NCBI RefSeq assembly: GCF_001263175.1
Contig: NZ_CP012332.1
Span: 304,001 to 368,000, forward strand
Source: Vulgatibacter incomptus
GTDB taxonomy: Bacteria; Myxococcota; Myxococcia; Myxococcales; Vulgatibacteraceae
Direction of reading: 5' to 3'
Length of the DNA stretch: 64,000 bases
The first letter of the stretch is position 1, and the number at the start of each line of letters is the position of its first letter. Below are positions 44,653 through 52,410 of the stretch, in pieces. Under the pieces are notes generated by a model. The model saw nothing but the letters and a program-made list of their open reading frames with translations, did not search any database and was not told where the DNA came from. The position numbers were made by a program, and so were the translations under genes.

Positions 44653-46965
44653 ATGACGAACTGGAACATTCGCCTGGCGTTGGCGCTCTCTTTCGCATGC
44701 GCTGCCTGCGGCGGAAAAGCCGAGCCGAAGTCAAACATCGATCCTCCGGAGGATTCGGGCGAGACGGTCGCGGATCGCTGTGCGCCCGCCGATCTGTCGG
44801 GCTCCCTCGCCGGCGGCTCGTGGGATCCTCGCTTCACGGTGGCCGGGCTCACGGGCCACGACGGCCAGGCGCCGACGGTCTACGACTTCGCAGTGGATCC
44901 CGAAGGGCGCCTCCTCGCCGCCGGGCGCTTCCATTGGAACGGAAGCGACGTGGTTGGCCCTCTGGCCCGCCTCGAGGCCGGGACGTGGAAGCCGGCGCAG
45001 TCGACCTGGACTCGCGAGCCTCCCCCCGGCGGCTTCTCCGCCGTGGCCTCGGCGCCGGACGGCAAGCTCGCCCTCGCCACCCACCGCACCCTCGCGCCGC
45101 GCGGGGGCGAGATCTGGCTGGACGGCGAGCCCATCGCCACCTTCTCCGGCGCCGTTCGTCGGATGGAGTGGGTGGGAGACCGGCTCTGGGTGGCGGGCTC
45201 CTTCGAGCTCGACGGCGTCGACGGCGCCTTGGGTCTGGCGGTTTGGGATGGAAACGCCTGGTCGCCGGCGCCCGGCGGTCCCGCGGACGGATCCGTCTTC
45301 GCCCTGATGGTCGAGGACGGCCACGTCTGGGCCGGCGGTGCCTTCGACGCAATCGGGGGGATCGAGTCGCACGGCCTCGCCGAGTGGGATGGCGAGACCT
45401 GGATCGCCCACGACGTCGACCTGCCTCGCGCCGTCGTCTACGCGATCGCGCGGGACGGCGACGAGCTCTACCTGGGCGGTGGACTCTACGTCGAGGAGGG
45501 CGAGATGGGCCACTCGGTCGGCGGCATCCTCCGTCGCAACGACGCGGGCTGGGAGCTCGTGGGAGGCGGCGTGGCCGCCGGCTACAACTACGGCATGGTC
45601 AGCGACCTGCTCGTGCACGGCGGCTACCTCTACGCCACGGGCTGCTTCTCCTTCCTCGGCGGCGGCGCGCTCGATCCCGACGCCATTCCGTCCCGCGCCT
45701 TCGCGCGTTGGAGCGGCACCGAGTGGGAGCCCCTCGACGACGGCTCGGAGGGAGGAGTCGGCACGGTCTGGTTCACGCCGAGCGTGTGCGGCGACGAGGG
45801 CCCCTTCGCGATCTGGGATTCGGAGTACCAGCGCCTCTTCGTCCACGACGGCAAGGTCCACGCAGGCGGCGCGTTCCCGGGCGTGGCGGGCGTCGCTTCC
45901 CAGAGTGTGATCGCATTCGACGGAGAGCGTTGGCTTCCGGCGACCTCGGCCGGAGCCGGCGTCTCAGGCGAGGTGGGCGACCTGAGCGTGGGCGGCGCCG
46001 CTTGCACGCCCTACGCGCTGGGAGGCTTGACCCACGCCGGCGGGAGCCGCGTGCCGTCCGGCGTGGCGCGCTTCGACGGCGGCTGGAAGGCCGTGGGCAC
46101 GGCGCTCCCCGACGGGCTCTTCAACTGCGTGCGGGTCGCGGTCGACAAGGAGGAGAGGGTCTTCGTCGGCTGCTCCATCGACGGCGAGGGCGAGCCCCTG
46201 GCGCGGGTGCTGCGCTGGAGCGGCGCCGCCTGGGAGCCGGTGGGCGAGCCCCACGAGCTCGTCATGCTCCATGACATGGCCCTGGATCCCGCCGGCAGGC
46301 TCTGGATCGTCGGCGGCACCGAGAAGGGCTGGGTGGCACGCCTCGACGACGACCACTTCACGGTGGTGGAGGACGGCTTCGACGGGATGGTCTACCGCCT
46401 GGCCTTCGGCCGTACCCGCGCCAAGGGGGTCTCCGATTTCCCGATGGTCGTGGCCGGCGTGTTCGAGGCCGTGGGCTCGCAGCCCGCCCGGCGCATCGCG
46501 CACTGGGACGGCGCCGCGTGGACGCCGCTGGGCGAGGGCGCTCCCGCGTTCGTGGAAGGGTTGGCCCTTGGCAAGGACGGCGTGATCTACGCGAGCACGC
46601 AGGAGGAATGGACCGGGGAGCGCTTCGTCCTCGCAGCCTGGGATGGAAAGACCTGGACGGAGCTCGGCACGCCGGCGCGCGGCCTCCCGGCCCCTATGGA
46701 GGGGACGGTCCACACCTTCATGCGCCTCCTCGAGCGCGACGGCACCCTGATCGCGACGGGCTACGTCTGGCCCGAGGACGGCGCTCGGAACGCCTTCGTG
46801 TACGACGGCGAGAAGTTCTCGCCCGTCGCACGCGGCGTGCCCGCCATCTCGGTGGTCGCCATTGGCCTCACGCCCGATGGACTCTGGCTGGGCGGCTCCA
46901 TCGCCGAGGTCGTCGACGCCGACGGGCACCACCCCTCCGTCGGCGTCGCCCGCTTCGAGTGGTGA
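44653..46965 (+). CDS. large secreted lipoprotein with beta-propeller-like repeats, hypothetical
   Basis: 770 residues from the ATG at 44653, with GGAGG 7 bases upstream. The signal MTNWNIRLALALSFACAAC ends at a lipoprotein cysteine, followed by GGKAEPKSN. The mature part repeats a 45-60-residue motif of the form LARLEAG-TWKP, LAVWDGNAWSPAP, LAEWDGETWIAHD, FARWSGTEWEPLD, VLRWSGAAWEPVG and IAHWDGAAWTPLG. Each repeat ends with a W-D/S-G-x-x-W-x-P strand and has interspersed glycine-rich turns (LYLGGGLYVEEG). This matches delta-60 or Kelch-like beta-propeller repeats seen in myxobacterial surface proteins. A few cysteines (SVCGDEG, AACTPY) may form disulfides. Function and export partner are unknown. 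Confidence 0.75.
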   Translation: MTNWNIRLALALSFACAACGGKAEPKSNIDPPEDSGETVADRCAPADLSGSLAGGSWDPRFTVAGLTGHDGQAPTVYDFAVDPEGRLLAAGRFHWNGSDVVGPLARLEAGTWKPAQSTWTREPPPGGFSAVASAPDGKLALATHRTLAPRGGEIWLDGEPIATFSGAVRRMEWVGDRLWVAGSFELDGVDGALGLAVWDGNAWSPAPGGPADGSVFALMVEDGHVWAGGAFDAIGGIESHGLAEWDGETWIAHDVDLPRAVVYAIARDGDELYLGGGLYVEEGEMGHSVGGILRRNDAGWELVGGGVAAGYNYGMVSDLLVHGGYLYATGCFSFLGGGALDPDAIPSRAFARWSGTEWEPLDDGSEGGVGTVWFTPSVCGDEGPFAIWDSEYQRLFVHDGKVHAGGAFPGVAGVASQSVIAFDGERWLPATSAGAGVSGEVGDLSVGGAACTPYALGGLTHAGGSRVPSGVARFDGGWKAVGTALPDGLFNCVRVAVDKEERVFVGCSIDGEGEPLARVLRWSGAAWEPVGEPHELVMLHDMALDPAGRLWIVGGTEKGWVARLDDDHFTVVEDGFDGMVYRLAFGRTRAKGVSDFPMVVAGVFEAVGSQPARRIAHWDGAAWTPLGEGAPAFVEGLALGKDGVIYASTQEEWTGERFVLAAWDGKTWTELGTPARGLPAPMEGTVHTFMRLLERDGTLIATGYVWPEDGARNAFVYDGEKFSPVARGVPAISVVAIGLTPDGLWLGGSIAEVVDADGHHPSVGVARFEW

Positions 46966-46966
46966 T

Positions 46967-47704
46967 CTACCGGCGCTGGAGCTTGCTGAGCAGGCGCAGC
47001 ATCTCGAGGTAGAGCCAGACGAGGGTGACGATCAGCGAGAAGGCGCAATACCACTCCATGTGCTTGGGAGCGCCTTCTCGCGCGCCGTTCTCGATGAGGT
47101 CGAAGTCGATCACGAGGTTGAGCGCGGCCACGCAGACGATGACCAGGCTGAAGATGATGCCCACGGGCCCGGAGCTGTGGAGAAGGGGCATCCGCACGCC
47201 GAACAGTCCAATCAAGAAGCTGACGACGTAGAAGAGGGCGATGGCCCCCGTTGCACCGATCACCACTCGCTGGAAGACCGGCGTCGCTCGAAGGACGCCG
47301 GCGCGGTAGAGCCCCAGGATCGCGAGGCAGACGGCGAAGGTGAGCGCCACCGCCTGAATCGCGATTCCGGGATACGCGGCCTCGGCCACCGCGGAGAGGG
47401 CACCGAGGAAGACGCCCTCCAGCAGCGCATAGATCGGCGCGGTGAACGGCGCCCAGCTCCGCTTGTAGATCGTGACGATCGCGATCACGAAGCCGCCGAG
47501 GCCGCCGATCACCATCCCGCCGCCCACCGCCCCGCTCGTGGGATCGGCGATCGCACGGCCCCAGATGGTCGCCGCGCCCGCAACCACGAGGAGCAGGAGG
47601 ATGAGGGTACGGTTCACCGTGCCGTGCACCGTCATGGCCTCGCCGAGGGCGCCGGCCGGGCGGGCGAAGGTTCCTTCCTTGAGCAGCGGATTGCTGGAGC
47701 GCAA
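46967..47704 (-). CDS. Bax inhibitor-1/YccA family membrane protein
   Basis: 245 residues from the TTG at 47704, chosen because AAGGAATC lies just upstream and the protein-like sequence begins there (RSSNPLLKEGTF). Seven TM segments follow, with the BI-1 signatures TAPIYALLEGVFLGALSA and, near the C-terminus, LVIVCVAALNLVIDFDLIENG then WYCAFSLIVTLVWLYLEMLRL. The conserved aspartates of the proposed calcium/proton site are present (IDFDLIENG). The protein may be a pH-gated calcium leak channel or a stress membrane protein, as in other bacteria. It converges with the lipoprotein gene, only 1 base from its stop. Confidence 0.9.
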   Translation of the reverse strand: MRSSNPLLKEGTFARPAGALGEAMTVHGTVNRTLILLLLVVAGAATIWGRAIADPTSGAVGGGMVIGGLGGFVIAIVTIYKRSWAPFTAPIYALLEGVFLGALSAVAEAAYPGIAIQAVALTFAVCLAILGLYRAGVLRATPVFQRVVIGATGAIALFYVVSFLIGLFGVRMPLLHSSGPVGIIFSLVIVCVAALNLVIDFDLIENGAREGAPKHMEWYCAFSLIVTLVWLYLEMLRLLSKLQRR

Positions 47705-48015
47705 AGGCGATTCCTTTCCAAAGACGCGTGTCGAGTCGAGACACGGACGGTCCACGCTAGCAGACGAGCCCGCCACCAGGCGACGTCGGACTCCAATGCG
47801 ATGTTCGTCCGACCTTGGACGAGGGGGTCGGGCAGGCATTCGACTGACGATGGCTTCGGCTGGGCGCCTGGGCGGAGGACGAGCGGCCTCGCGTCGAGCC
47901 CTTCGCCGAGCTCGAGCTCGAGCTGCAGGCGCTCTGGTTGCCGCGGTAGGGGGCCCCAAACAGGGCGCGGGCGGCGAGTTGATCCCGGGATCCGGGCGGG
48001 CGCAAGCTCCTCACC
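47705..48015. other. 311-base divergent intergenic region, no gene recognised
   Basis: This region separates the minus-strand BI-1 gene and the plus-strand DoxX gene and must hold both promoters. The frames crossing it are arginine/alanine-rich shadows. I see no clear inverted repeat or promoter hexamers. Confidence 0.4.
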
Positions 48016-48468
48016 ATGGCCTCCAAAGAGCTTCTCCTCGATCGGTTTCGAACGGTCTCGTGGACCCTCCTGCGGATCGTCCCGGCGGTGATCCTCATGC
48101 AGCACGGCGCCCAGAAGCTCTTTGGCGCTTTCGGTGGCCTCGACGGCTCCGGCGGGACCGTGCCGCTCGCTTCGTTGATGGGCTTCGCGGGAATCCTCGA
48201 GTTCTTCGTGGCTGCACTTGTCGTGCTCGGGTTGTTCACATGTCCGGCGGCCTTCATCCTCTCGGGGGAGATGGCGGTCGGCTACTTCATGGCCCATGCG
48301 CCGAAGGGCTTCTGGCCCATCAACACCGGTGGCGAGCCCGCGGTGCTGCTCTGCTTCTCCTTCCTCGCCATCTCTGCATGGGGAGGAGGGCCCTTCAGCC
48401 TCGACGGTCTCCTGGCCCGCCGCAAGCGCGAGAAAAAAGCGAACCGCCCGGTCGCCTCGCGGCCCTGA
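48016..48468 (+). CDS. DoxX family membrane protein
   Basis: 150 residues with four TM segments. The pattern LLRIVPAVILMQHGAQKLFGAFGG is the DoxX N-terminal signature, followed by PLASLMGFAGILEFFVAALVVLG, then GEMAVGYFMAHAPKGFWPINTGGEPAVLLCFSFL with the GxxG-x-x-P motif of the family. The C-terminal tail is basic. DoxX-like proteins are involved in quinone/thiosulfate or redox stress functions in some organisms; for this member the role is unknown. It starts at ATG 48016 and is apparently monocistronic. Confidence 0.88.
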   Translation: MASKELLLDRFRTVSWTLLRIVPAVILMQHGAQKLFGAFGGLDGSGGTVPLASLMGFAGILEFFVAALVVLGLFTCPAAFILSGEMAVGYFMAHAPKGFWPINTGGEPAVLLCFSFLAISAWGGGPFSLDGLLARRKREKKANRPVASRP

Positions 48469-48582
48469 GGGCGTCACACGCGAGCGGGTCGCTTCCGACC
48501 GAACGCCGCGTTCATCGAGCCCATGAAACCGACGAGGCGATCGAGGTGGCCGCGACGGAGAAGCCGGCGGACGACCAACGGT

Positions 48583-48771
48583 TCATGCCTCTGCCAGCGC
48601 GGCGTCGAGGGCGCGGAGCGACCTCGCCTCCTCTCGCACGGCCTCCAGCATCTCGTCGGTGTTGGCGCTCTGCAGGACGCGATGCTGCGCCGAGCGAAGA
48701 CGCCTCGCGATGTCCGCGATGCCTCGAAGCCGCTCGAGCTCCGAACGGGAGAGGGTCACGGTGTCTCTCAT
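48583..48771 (-). CDS. small helical protein, 62 aa, hypothetical
   Basis: 62 residues from the ATG at 48771, with GGAGAACGAA just upstream; a longer in-frame start at 48819 would add 16 residues without support. The sequence (MRDTVTLSRSELERLRGIAD, then HRVLQSANTDEMLEAV) is almost entirely helical and charged, with no membrane segment. It is divergent from the XRE regulator over a 123-base gap that holds a perfect inverted repeat. It may be the target of that regulator. I do not recognise a family; an antitoxin-like or protein-interaction role is speculative. Confidence 0.55.
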   Translation of the reverse strand: MRDTVTLSRSELERLRGIADIARRLRSAQHRVLQSANTDEMLEAVREEARSLRALDAALAEA

Positions 48772-48841
48772 TTCGTTCTCCGTCGGGGAACCGCCCCGGG
48801 TGAGGGATTCGTTTCCCAAGGGGGCGGGGCCATCGTCTGTG

Positions 48842-48861
48842 TGGTTCGTCTGGACGAACCA
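48842..48861. promoter_or_regulatory. operator-like perfect inverted repeat between the small gene and the XRE regulator
   Basis: The 9-bp arms TGGTTCGTC and GACGAACCA are separated by TG and occupy 48842-48861, 34 bases before the XRE start codon and about 70 bases from the divergent small-gene start. The length, symmetry and placement are those of a lambda-repressor-type operator controlling both promoters. Confidence 0.7.
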
Positions 48862-48894
48862 TTCTGTTGGGTGGTGCCCGTACCGTCAAGCGCG

Positions 48895-49458
48895 ATGCCA
48901 CGCAGGTCGACACCAGACCCCCTCGCCCTGAAAATCGGCCTGAGAATCCGGCAGCTTCGAGAAGACGCGGGCCTGTCCCTCGAGAAGTTGGCCTACGAGA
49001 GCGAGCTGGGCTCGAAGGGGCACCTCTCCGACCTCGAGCGCGGGCTCACCCGCCCGACCGTCTCGACCCTGAAGGTTCTGGCCGATCGCCTAGGGGTCGC
49101 CCTCCTCGACCTGGTGACCTTCCCGGACGAGGACGAGCGGCAACGACGGATCGATCGCGAGCGCGCGAGCGGTGCGTCCGCTCCCTATGGTGACGGCTCC
49201 CGAATGGAGGAACGAGCGCTCGGCCTCACGGTGGCCGAGCCGAACCTCGAAGGGGTGGCGCGAGAGCTTGGGGGGCGGATCCGTGACGCCCGGCTCCGGG
49301 CCGAGCTGAGCGAAGATGCCGTCGCCGCTCGCGCGGGCCTGGACCCGCCGCAGCTCCGCGCGATCGAGAGCGGCGTCGCGGACGTCACGGTGAGGGCCCT
49401 CGGCCGCATCGCCGCAGCGATCGGGCTGGATTTCTGGGACCTCGTGGGCGGCCGGTAG
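48895..49458 (+). CDS. XRE-family regulator with two helix-turn-helix domains
   Basis: 187 residues from the ATG at 48895. The first HTH lies at about residues 10-68 (KIGLRIRQLREDAGLSLEKL, then GHLSDLERGLTRPTVSTL and LADRLGVALLDLV). A second, more diverged HTH is at about 125-187 (LGGRIRDARLRAELSEDAVA, then LRAIESGVADVTVRALGRIA). A tandem double-HTH is unusual for short XRE proteins and could let one chain read both arms of the operator at 48842-48861. The linker (about 70-120) is charged. It is probably autoregulatory, controlling itself and the divergent 62-residue gene. recJ follows 52 bases later. Confidence 0.8.
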   Translation: MPRRSTPDPLALKIGLRIRQLREDAGLSLEKLAYESELGSKGHLSDLERGLTRPTVSTLKVLADRLGVALLDLVTFPDEDERQRRIDRERASGASAPYGDGSRMEERALGLTVAEPNLEGVARELGGRIRDARLRAELSEDAVAARAGLDPPQLRAIESGVADVTVRALGRIAAAIGLDFWDLVGGR

Positions 49459-49510
49459 CGATCCCGCCGGCGTCGCCGCGGAATCCTGGATCGAACGCGG
49501 GGTCGCCTCC

Positions 49511-51250
49511 GTGCGGCTCGTGTACCATGCGCCCGTGCGCTGGGAGCTCCTGCCAGAAGAGAACGCAGCCGATGGCCTCGCCGGAGATCTGGGCTGCCAT
49601 CCGCTCGTCGCCGGCATCCTCTACCGGAGGGGCGTGCGGAGCGCCGAGGAGGCGGAGCGCTTCCTCCGGCCGCGCCTCGCCGATCTGCCGGATCCTTCGC
49701 TCCTGGCCGGCATCGAGCCCGCGGTGGCGCGGATCGTGCGGGCCATCGACGCCGGCGAGCGTATCACGGCCTACGGCGACTACGACGTCGACGGCGTCAC
49801 GTCCACGACGCTGCTCGTCTCGTTCCTGCGGGCGTGCGGCGCCGACGTGGACTTCTACGTGCCCCACCGCCTGGAGGAGGGCTACGGCCTGAACCTCGAG
49901 GCCGTTGCGCACCTCGCGGAGCGGGGCACCCGCCTCCTGGTCACGCTGGACTGCGGCGTGACCGCCGTGGCCGAGGTGGACGAGGCGATCCGCCTGGGCC
50001 TCGAAGTGGTCGTGGTCGATCACCACACCACCCCCGCCGAGCTCCCCCGCGCCGCGGCGATCCTCAACCCCTGGCAGCCCGGCTGCACCTATCCCACGCG
50101 GCACCTCTGCGCGGTGGGCGTGACCTTCCTCCTCTGCGCCGCCCTCCGGCGAAGCTTGCGGGCGCGGGGCCGATTCGCCCAGAGGCCCGAGCCGAACCTC
50201 AAGAGCTACCTCGACCTGGTGGCGCTCGGCACCATCGCCGACGTGGTGCCGCTCACCGAGGCGAACCGCCTCCTCGTGCGCGAGGGCCTCGAGGTCCTCG
50301 CGCGGACGAAGCGCCCCGGCCTGCAGGCCCTGAAGCGCGTTGCGGGGGTGGAGCCCGACGGAGCGGTGACGGCAGGCCAGGTGGGCTTCCGCCTCGGCCC
50401 GCGGATCAACGCCGCCGGCCGCCTCGACGACGCGGGCAAGGCCGTGGAGCTCCTGCTCTGCGACGATCCGGCGCGGGCGGAGCGCCTCGCCCGGGAGCTG
50501 GACGCCGCCAACGCGGAGCGCCAGGCCATCGAGCGAGGTCTCGTCGACGAAGCCCTCGTTTTGGCGGAGAGCCAGCCGGGCGCCTGTGGGCTGGTCCTTG
50601 CCGGCGACGGCTGGCATCCGGGCGTCGTGGGCATCGTCGCGTCGCGCGTCGTCAGCAAGCTCCATCGGCCTGCGGTGGTCATCGGGATCGATCCCGAGAC
50701 CGGAGTGGGGAAGGGGAGCGGCCGTTCCATTTCCGCCTTCGATCTCTACGGCGCGCTCTCGCGCTGCAGCGAGCACCTCGAGCGCTACGGCGGGCACAAG
50801 CACGCCGCCGGCGTCACCGTCGCCCGCGAGTCCCTGGAGGACTTCCGGCGCGCCTTCGAGCGTGAGGCCGAGGCGCAGCTCGCCGGCCACGACCTCACCC
50901 CCGTCTGCCGCGTCGACGGGACCCTCCGGCCGTCCGATGTGAACGAGACCCTCTGCGAGGCGCTGGAAGCGCTCGCTCCCTTCGGCGCAGGCAACCCGGA
51001 GCCCGTCCTCGCCCTCATGGGCGTGCGGGCGCGGGGCCGCATCGTCGGCGGCACCGATCGGGGCCCCGGCCACCTCAAGCTCACCCTCGACGCCGCCCCC
51101 ACCGCCGACGCCATCGGCTTCGGCATGGGCGACCGGCTCGGCGAGCTCTCGGGCCCGGTTGATCTCGCGTTTACCCTGGGTTTCAACGAGTTCCGGGGCG
51201 AGCGCCGCGTCCAGCTCGGCCTGCGCGACCTGCGCCCGACCCGATCGTAG
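49511..51250 (+). CDS. recJ: single-stranded-DNA-specific exonuclease RecJ
   Basis: 579 residues from a GTG at 49511. The catalytic motifs are GDYDVDG at 89-95, the DHH motif at 170-172 (VVVVDHHTTPAELP), and in the DHHA1 domain the RINAAGRLDDAGKAVEL and GGHKHAAGVTV segments. The C-terminal OB-like domain is present (VRARGRIVGGTDRGPGHLKL). It degrades ssDNA 5'-3' in recombination and mismatch repair. The length is normal (550-600). Its start could be one of several close in-frame GTG codons. Confidence 0.95.
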   Translation: MRLVYHAPVRWELLPEENAADGLAGDLGCHPLVAGILYRRGVRSAEEAERFLRPRLADLPDPSLLAGIEPAVARIVRAIDAGERITAYGDYDVDGVTSTTLLVSFLRACGADVDFYVPHRLEEGYGLNLEAVAHLAERGTRLLVTLDCGVTAVAEVDEAIRLGLEVVVVDHHTTPAELPRAAAILNPWQPGCTYPTRHLCAVGVTFLLCAALRRSLRARGRFAQRPEPNLKSYLDLVALGTIADVVPLTEANRLLVREGLEVLARTKRPGLQALKRVAGVEPDGAVTAGQVGFRLGPRINAAGRLDDAGKAVELLLCDDPARAERLARELDAANAERQAIERGLVDEALVLAESQPGACGLVLAGDGWHPGVVGIVASRVVSKLHRPAVVIGIDPETGVGKGSGRSISAFDLYGALSRCSEHLERYGGHKHAAGVTVARESLEDFRRAFEREAEAQLAGHDLTPVCRVDGTLRPSDVNETLCEALEALAPFGAGNPEPVLALMGVRARGRIVGGTDRGPGHLKLTLDAAPTADAIGFGMGDRLGELSGPVDLAFTLGFNEFRGERRVQLGLRDLRPTRS

Positions 51251-51365
51251 AGCGGGTAGCGCCTCCCTGCCTGCCCCACGGATTTCCGAGGGGATCTGTG
51301 TAGGTGCCCGAAATCACGTTTGTTTCGAGGGAAACGACCCGGCGGTCGACGATTTTTGCGTCGCG

Positions 51366-51371
51366 TGTCGA
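51366..51371 (+). promoter_or_regulatory. TGTCGA box, candidate ECF42 promoter of the first DGPF gene
   Basis: TGTCGA is embedded in CGTGTCGATCCAGG and lies 74 bases before the ATG at 51440. The same 14-mer precedes the second DGPF gene at nearly the same distance. ECF42-type sigma factors are reported to recognise a TGTCGA -35 element. CGTC sequences follow downstream, so the -10 position is ambiguous. Confidence 0.5.
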
Positions 51372-51439
51372 TCCAGGCCATCGTCGTTCGTCGTCTGGGT
51401 GAGGCCCGCGAAGAGCCTCCAACATCCAAGGAGCTTCAG

Positions 51440-51868
51440 ATGCGAGTGATGGTGATCCTAAAGGCCAATCAGCAGTCCGAGTCGGGACAGATGCCCAGCA
51501 CGAAGGAGCTCGCCGAGATGGGCGCCTTCAACGAAGAGCTGGTGAAGGCGGGCGTCATGCTCGACGGCGAAGGTCTCCACCCGAGTGTCCGGGGAAAACG
51601 CGTGCGCTTCGCCGGTGGTCGGACGACCGTGCTCGACGGTCCGTTCGCCGAGACGAAGGAGCTGATCGCCGGCTTCTGGCTCTGGCGCGTGAAGTCTCTC
51701 GACGAGGCGGTGGAGTGGGCGAAGCGCATCCCCGCCATCGAAGGCCAGGAGACGGAGGTCGAGCTCCGGCAGGTCTTCGACGCCGAGGACTTCGGCGAGG
51801 CGTTCACGCCCGAGCTGCACGATCAGGAGGCCCGCCTGCGCGAAGAGGTCGAGCGGCAGAGGGCGTAG
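51440..51868 (+). CDS. YCII-related (DGPF) protein, first copy
   Basis: 142 residues from the ATG at 51440, with AAGGAG upstream. The core carries the DGPF motif in TTVLDGPFAETKELIAGFWL, preceded by the first beta strand MRVMVILKANQQSE and followed by SLDEAVEWAKRIPAI, which is the YCII-like ferredoxin fold. These proteins are almost always encoded next to ECF42 sigma factors, and their enzyme role is unknown. It has an acidic, helical C-terminal tail (DQEARLREEVERQRA) not present in the second copy. Confidence 0.85.
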   Translation: MRVMVILKANQQSESGQMPSTKELAEMGAFNEELVKAGVMLDGEGLHPSVRGKRVRFAGGRTTVLDGPFAETKELIAGFWLWRVKSLDEAVEWAKRIPAIEGQETEVELRQVFDAEDFGEAFTPELHDQEARLREEVERQRA

Positions 51869-51932
51869 CGCGCGGGAGTACCCGTACGGCTGCCGCCGGG
51901 AAGATCCGGGGATCGGACGAATTCTCAGGACG

Positions 51933-51938
51933 TGTCGA
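51933..51938 (+). promoter_or_regulatory. TGTCGA box, candidate ECF42 promoter of the second DGPF gene
   Basis: TGTCGA within CGTGTCGATCCAGG lies 73 bases before the ATG at 52006, the same placement as the box ahead of the first DGPF gene (74 bases). The flanks differ, so conservation of just this 14-mer is meaningful. This promoter could also serve the sigma gene that follows. Confidence 0.5.
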
Positions 51939-52005
51939 TCCAGGTCGATCGTCCTAGGAATGAGGCCGCCGCAAATCCAGGCATCCACGACAGGAGAAGG
52001 ACCCG

Positions 52006-52407
52006 ATGCGATTCATGATGCTGATGATCCCGAAGGGCTACGAGACGGCGAAGCCGGGCGTCATGCCGAGCCCCGAGGCCGTGGCCGCGATGATGAAGTA
52101 CAACGAGTCCCTCCAGAAGGCAGGCGTGCTCCTGGCGCTGGACGGGCTGCATCCGCCCTCGATGGGCGCACGGGTGACGTTCTCCGGCGGCAAGCCCAAG
52201 GTCATCGACGGTCCGTTCCCGGAGGCCAAGGAGGTCATCGGCGGCTACTGGATGATCGACGTCAAGTCGAAGGAGGAGGCCATCGAGTGGGCCCGCCGCT
52301 GCCCCGGTGGCGACAACGAGATGATCGAGGTCCGCCAGGTGCAGGAGTTCGCCGACTTCCCCGAGGACGTGCAGAAGGAGATCTCGGCCGACCTCGGCAA
52401 GAAGTAG
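52006..52407 (+). CDS. YCII-related (DGPF) protein, second copy
   Basis: 133 residues beginning MRFMMLMIPKGYETAKPG, with GGAGAAGGA as ribosome site. The signature is KVIDGPFPEAKEVIGGYWMI, followed by SKEEAIEWARRCP. It shares the fold and the DGPF motif with the first copy but is clearly diverged in sequence, so the duplication is not recent. It ends 3 bases before the ECF42 sigma factor gene, with which it is co-transcribed. Confidence 0.88.
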   Translation: MRFMMLMIPKGYETAKPGVMPSPEAVAAMMKYNESLQKAGVLLALDGLHPPSMGARVTFSGGKPKVIDGPFPEAKEVIGGYWMIDVKSKEEAIEWARRCPGGDNEMIEVRQVQEFADFPEDVQKEISADLGKK

Positions 52408-52410
52408 GCG

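Noticed and set aside
49385-51073. 562-codon antisense frame over recJ
   Set aside because: recJ has DHH motifs and correct length; the antisense translation is low-complexity and acidic/histidine-rich.
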